From Fistulifera solaris (Eukaryota; Bacillariophyta; Bacillariophyceae; Naviculales; Stauroneidaceae): a stretch of DNA of 64,000 bases. The position numbers and the translations under genes are program-made. The notes beneath the pieces are model-generated. The model made no database searches. It saw only the letters and a program-made list of their open reading frames with translations, and was not told the origin of the DNA. The DNA lies in NCBI GenBank assembly GCA_030295235.1, contig AP026147.1, positions 682,001 through 746,000 of the forward strand. Direction: 5' to 3'. Below, piece after piece: positions 61,831 to 64,000 of this stretch (positions are counted from its first letter, which is position 1; every line of letters starts with the position of its first letter).

Positions 61831-61857
61831 CCAAGGAGAAAATTATTTTCTCCTTGG
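61831..61857. repeat. perfect palindrome, 13-bp arms
   Basis: Arms CCAAGGAGAAAAT and ATTTTCTCCTTGG flank one central T, so the strand can fold into a nearly loopless hairpin or extrude as a cruciform. GACTATA words sit on both sides. Confidence 0.9.
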
Positions 61858-62278
61858 ACTATACTGGTAGTCATTTACATAGACATCATTATTTCACGAT
61901 TGAACCGACCTCTGTACCAGTACATATAATGACGCCTGTATGGCGGAAAGTTTTACTATCAAACGGATATCAACGTACAAAAGACGAAACGTATTATGCC
62001 ATGCAAATCAAACCCCCAAAAATATCAGACTTCTGTGATACGGGATTGTAGAGAATTCTGTTTTCACTGTGCAAAAAGTAATGACCCCTGTTTATCGTAT
62101 TTCTTGATTTAGCCCTTTCTGGCCTATAGTAAAATCACCAAAGTCCTAATTTTCGGCGATGCCCCCACCCCCACACCCCCTTGTCACAGCGAAAGTAAAA
62201 CTTTTCGGACTATAGTCATTTACATAGACATCATTATTTAACGATTGAACATTGAACAGACCTCTGTACATATAGTGT
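61851..62278 (+). repeat. direct repeat pair (~65 bp each)
   Basis: The block with GTCATTTACATAGACATCAT, then TATTT.ACGATTGAAC and GACCTCTGTAC, occurs at about 61870-61918 and 62214-62271, about 345 bp apart. Each is preceded by GGACTATA, and the first lies directly after the palindrome. Confidence 0.85.
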
Positions 62279-62719
62279 TTATCAGAAATCATGTGACGAG
62301 AGACCAAAAATACTGAGTAGGATTCGTGAAGAGTGAGGACTTAGAGAAAGTGTACAGTAGGTACTTACTCGCACTATTGTTAAGTAAAAGGCACACGGGA
62401 GAACTTTGGGCACCAACTTCCAGCTTTCTGTTTCCTGCCGCGCCGAATGCCGAAGGGCGGAGGAAGGCGACAAGGTCATCCATTTCTTCGTTCTGTCGTC
62501 GTCAAACGTCAAATTCCCGGTTAACGCTCCAACTCCAACGTCTGTACAGGGAGGATCGGAGACAAAAGGAATGGACTTCGGCCTTCTGGCAATCAAAGAT
62601 TAATTGAGCAAGCTAGATAAGAGACAACAGATACTCCGTTACAGCTACAATATTTCGACGCCAGGTCACGAGCTCAAACAACTCCACAAGTGTTACCTGG
62701 TACAACATAACCCTTTGTC

Positions 62720-63922
62720 ATGGTTCACCTAACAACAACATCAGCTCACCCCGATCGCGACAAGAATACTATGGCGACCCGATCAACAAAACAGGACAAA
62801 TTTCGATACTTCGGGGCTGCAACAATCCTCGCCTTTTGCATTGGGTGTCTTCTCGACTGGATCGCTTTACTGCAGGTAAAAAACGAGATGGTAACGTATG
62901 CGGACGAACTGGATTATTTGAAACAAGAAACTCTTGTTCTACTAGGAAATGACCAGCGGAAGTCTCCAACTTACAGGATTAGAATTGATGCGATGCATGA
63001 TACAACGGAGAATCGGCACATTGACGTTCAAACTCCCCCGTATTCTCAAGAAGAGTCGTTCGCAGGGTGTATTCTTTTTCTGAATCAAAACCCCCGCCTG
63101 ACTGAATGGATTGCCTACCATTACTTTGCGCTACCTCTGCGAACCTTAATCATCGCCTATGACCCTCGCACTACTGAACGAGCCACGGAACTAATTGAGC
63201 GTTGGAAGAACGTAATCTCAATCGTGGAATGGAATGACGACGACTATTTACCGGCTAATTGGACAGTCGGCTTACAACCTGATCTAAAGAAAAGGACTTC
63301 TTTGGCAACAATAACTCACAGGAAACGCCAACTCACATTCTCTCAAAAGTGTCATGAACGCGCTGTTGAGATGGGCGTGAAGCGCACAATCATTATTGAC
63401 CCCGACGAGTATCTTCGTGTGAATCCGAAGGTGGTTCCTGCTACGTTTGTCAATACCAGTGAACCCGGCCACGTAACAAAGATGTTTCAGCTGCTTGAAG
63501 CACCAAATAACACAATGTTGGTGGAGCAGGAGGGCGTTACGTACAAAGCGAACTGTTCCGTTTATCCTCGCGTGCAATTCACAACTTTGGGTCCCAATAC
63601 ATGGTACCGAATTCCCAAAGATGTGGAATATTCAAAAGCAGACTTGGTCGATCCGTTTTACTTCAATACGCTTCGCTACCGGTATCGGAATGCACGCATC
63701 ATGAAGCACGCGAAAGGGTTGGTGTACACCATGCACGAAACACCACATCAAATCACCAATCTTCATTATCCGCTCGATTTGAAATGCCTTAAATCGGCGT
63801 ACTCGATCGACAAGTCTCCCCTGCTTGTCAATCATTACATTGGCAGTTTTGAAGACTTTCTGCATTCATTTCGTATTGACGCGCGAAATGATGCACTTGA
63901 CTTCTGCCAAACTCCGGTCTAG
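62720..63922 (+). CDS. type II membrane glycosyltransferase-like protein (GT92-like)
   Basis: 400 residues, one exon, complete. N-terminal anchor 'FGAATILAFCIGCLLDWIAL' at about residues 31-50, then a lumenal domain. 'FAGCILFLNQNPRLTEWIAY' opens it; 'LRTLIIAYDPRTTERATELI' is the usual second strand; 'RTIIIDPDEYLRVNP' carries the DxDE-type metal and nucleotide-sugar site; 'HYIGSFEDFL' closes it. This order is typical of GT92/DUF23-like glycosyltransferases that work in the Golgi. Donor and acceptor are unknown. The actual start may be the Met at 62771 just before the anchor. Neighbouring membrane methyltransferase-like genes (59.2-61.5 kb) would fit glycan modification. Confidence 0.72.
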   Translation: MVHLTTTSAHPDRDKNTMATRSTKQDKFRYFGAATILAFCIGCLLDWIALLQVKNEMVTYADELDYLKQETLVLLGNDQRKSPTYRIRIDAMHDTTENRHIDVQTPPYSQEESFAGCILFLNQNPRLTEWIAYHYFALPLRTLIIAYDPRTTERATELIERWKNVISIVEWNDDDYLPANWTVGLQPDLKKRTSLATITHRKRQLTFSQKCHERAVEMGVKRTIIIDPDEYLRVNPKVVPATFVNTSEPGHVTKMFQLLEAPNNTMLVEQEGVTYKANCSVYPRVQFTTLGPNTWYRIPKDVEYSKADLVDPFYFNTLRYRYRNARIMKHAKGLVYTMHETPHQITNLHYPLDLKCLKSAYSIDKSPLLVNHYIGSFEDFLHSFRIDARNDALDFCQTPV

Positions 63923-64000
63923 ATGGGAAGAACGATCTCGTGGTTACGGAGGTACCGAAGCTTTCCATTTTCATTTGCGGAATCCTCTAGTACGAGATGA

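Larger units (their letters stand above)
61524..62719. other. intergenic with short repeats
   Basis: No supported gene in 1.2 kb. Contains CGTGACGAGTGACGAGTGAC near 61667-61690, the palindrome at 61831-61857 and a direct repeat (61851-61930 and 62207-62278). Confidence 0.5.

Overview
The window looks like nuclear DNA of a diatom or close ochrophyte relative. Protein-coding genes carry a few short introns (about 65-215 nt, GT..AG). The cysteinyl-tRNA synthetase and the methionine aminopeptidase both begin with a signal peptide whose predicted cleavage site (A followed by W or F) resembles the ASAFAP signal of red-derived complex plastids. BT1 transporters, PAS proteins and a myosin with IQ motifs fit the same picture. 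The species cannot be named from the sequence alone.

Layout. 1-17 kb is gene-dense: a folate/biopterin-type transporter, a divergent pair of paralogous PAS proteins, the largest subunit of RNA polymerase I, a small membrane protein resembling the small subunit of serine palmitoyltransferase, and a NAPE-PLD-like metallo-hydrolase whose 5' end has been tandemly duplicated. 17-21 kb is a repeat island. 21-25.6 kb holds an AP-1/2 beta adaptin and a DHHC palmitoyltransferase. 25.7-34.3 kb is a second, larger repeat island enclosing degenerate coding remnants. 34.4-45.9 kb carries a BTB protein, a myosin, a coiled-coil protein, an unknown nuclear-looking protein and a MIT-domain protein, interrupted by repeats at 39.9-40.9 kb. 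46-48.3 kb is repeats. 48.6-64 kb is gene-dense again: plastid CysRS and MetAP (convergent), an STK16-like kinase, a DEAD-box helicase, a TKL-like kinase, two tandem methyltransferase-like paralogues and a type II membrane glycosyltransferase-like protein.

Two repeat families stand out. (1) A satellite of about 200-235 bp per unit, present at five loci, in which each unit is a fixed series of short dyad symmetries centred on AATT or ATAT. (2) A roughly 1.6-2 kb dispersed element in three copies, whose GC-rich 3' 0.9 kb is a chain of hairpins with purine-rich loops, as in a structured RNA. Several otherwise unrelated tandem arrays here also have periods near 200-230 bp.

Many conserved genes switch reading frame by one base, and most of the switches fall at mononucleotide runs (RNA polymerase I, adaptin, helicase, NAPE-PLD-like and others). 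I read these mainly as uncorrected sequencing or assembly errors rather than pseudogenes, and give whole-gene spans. I recognised no virus-like element, CRISPR array, rRNA or tRNA gene.
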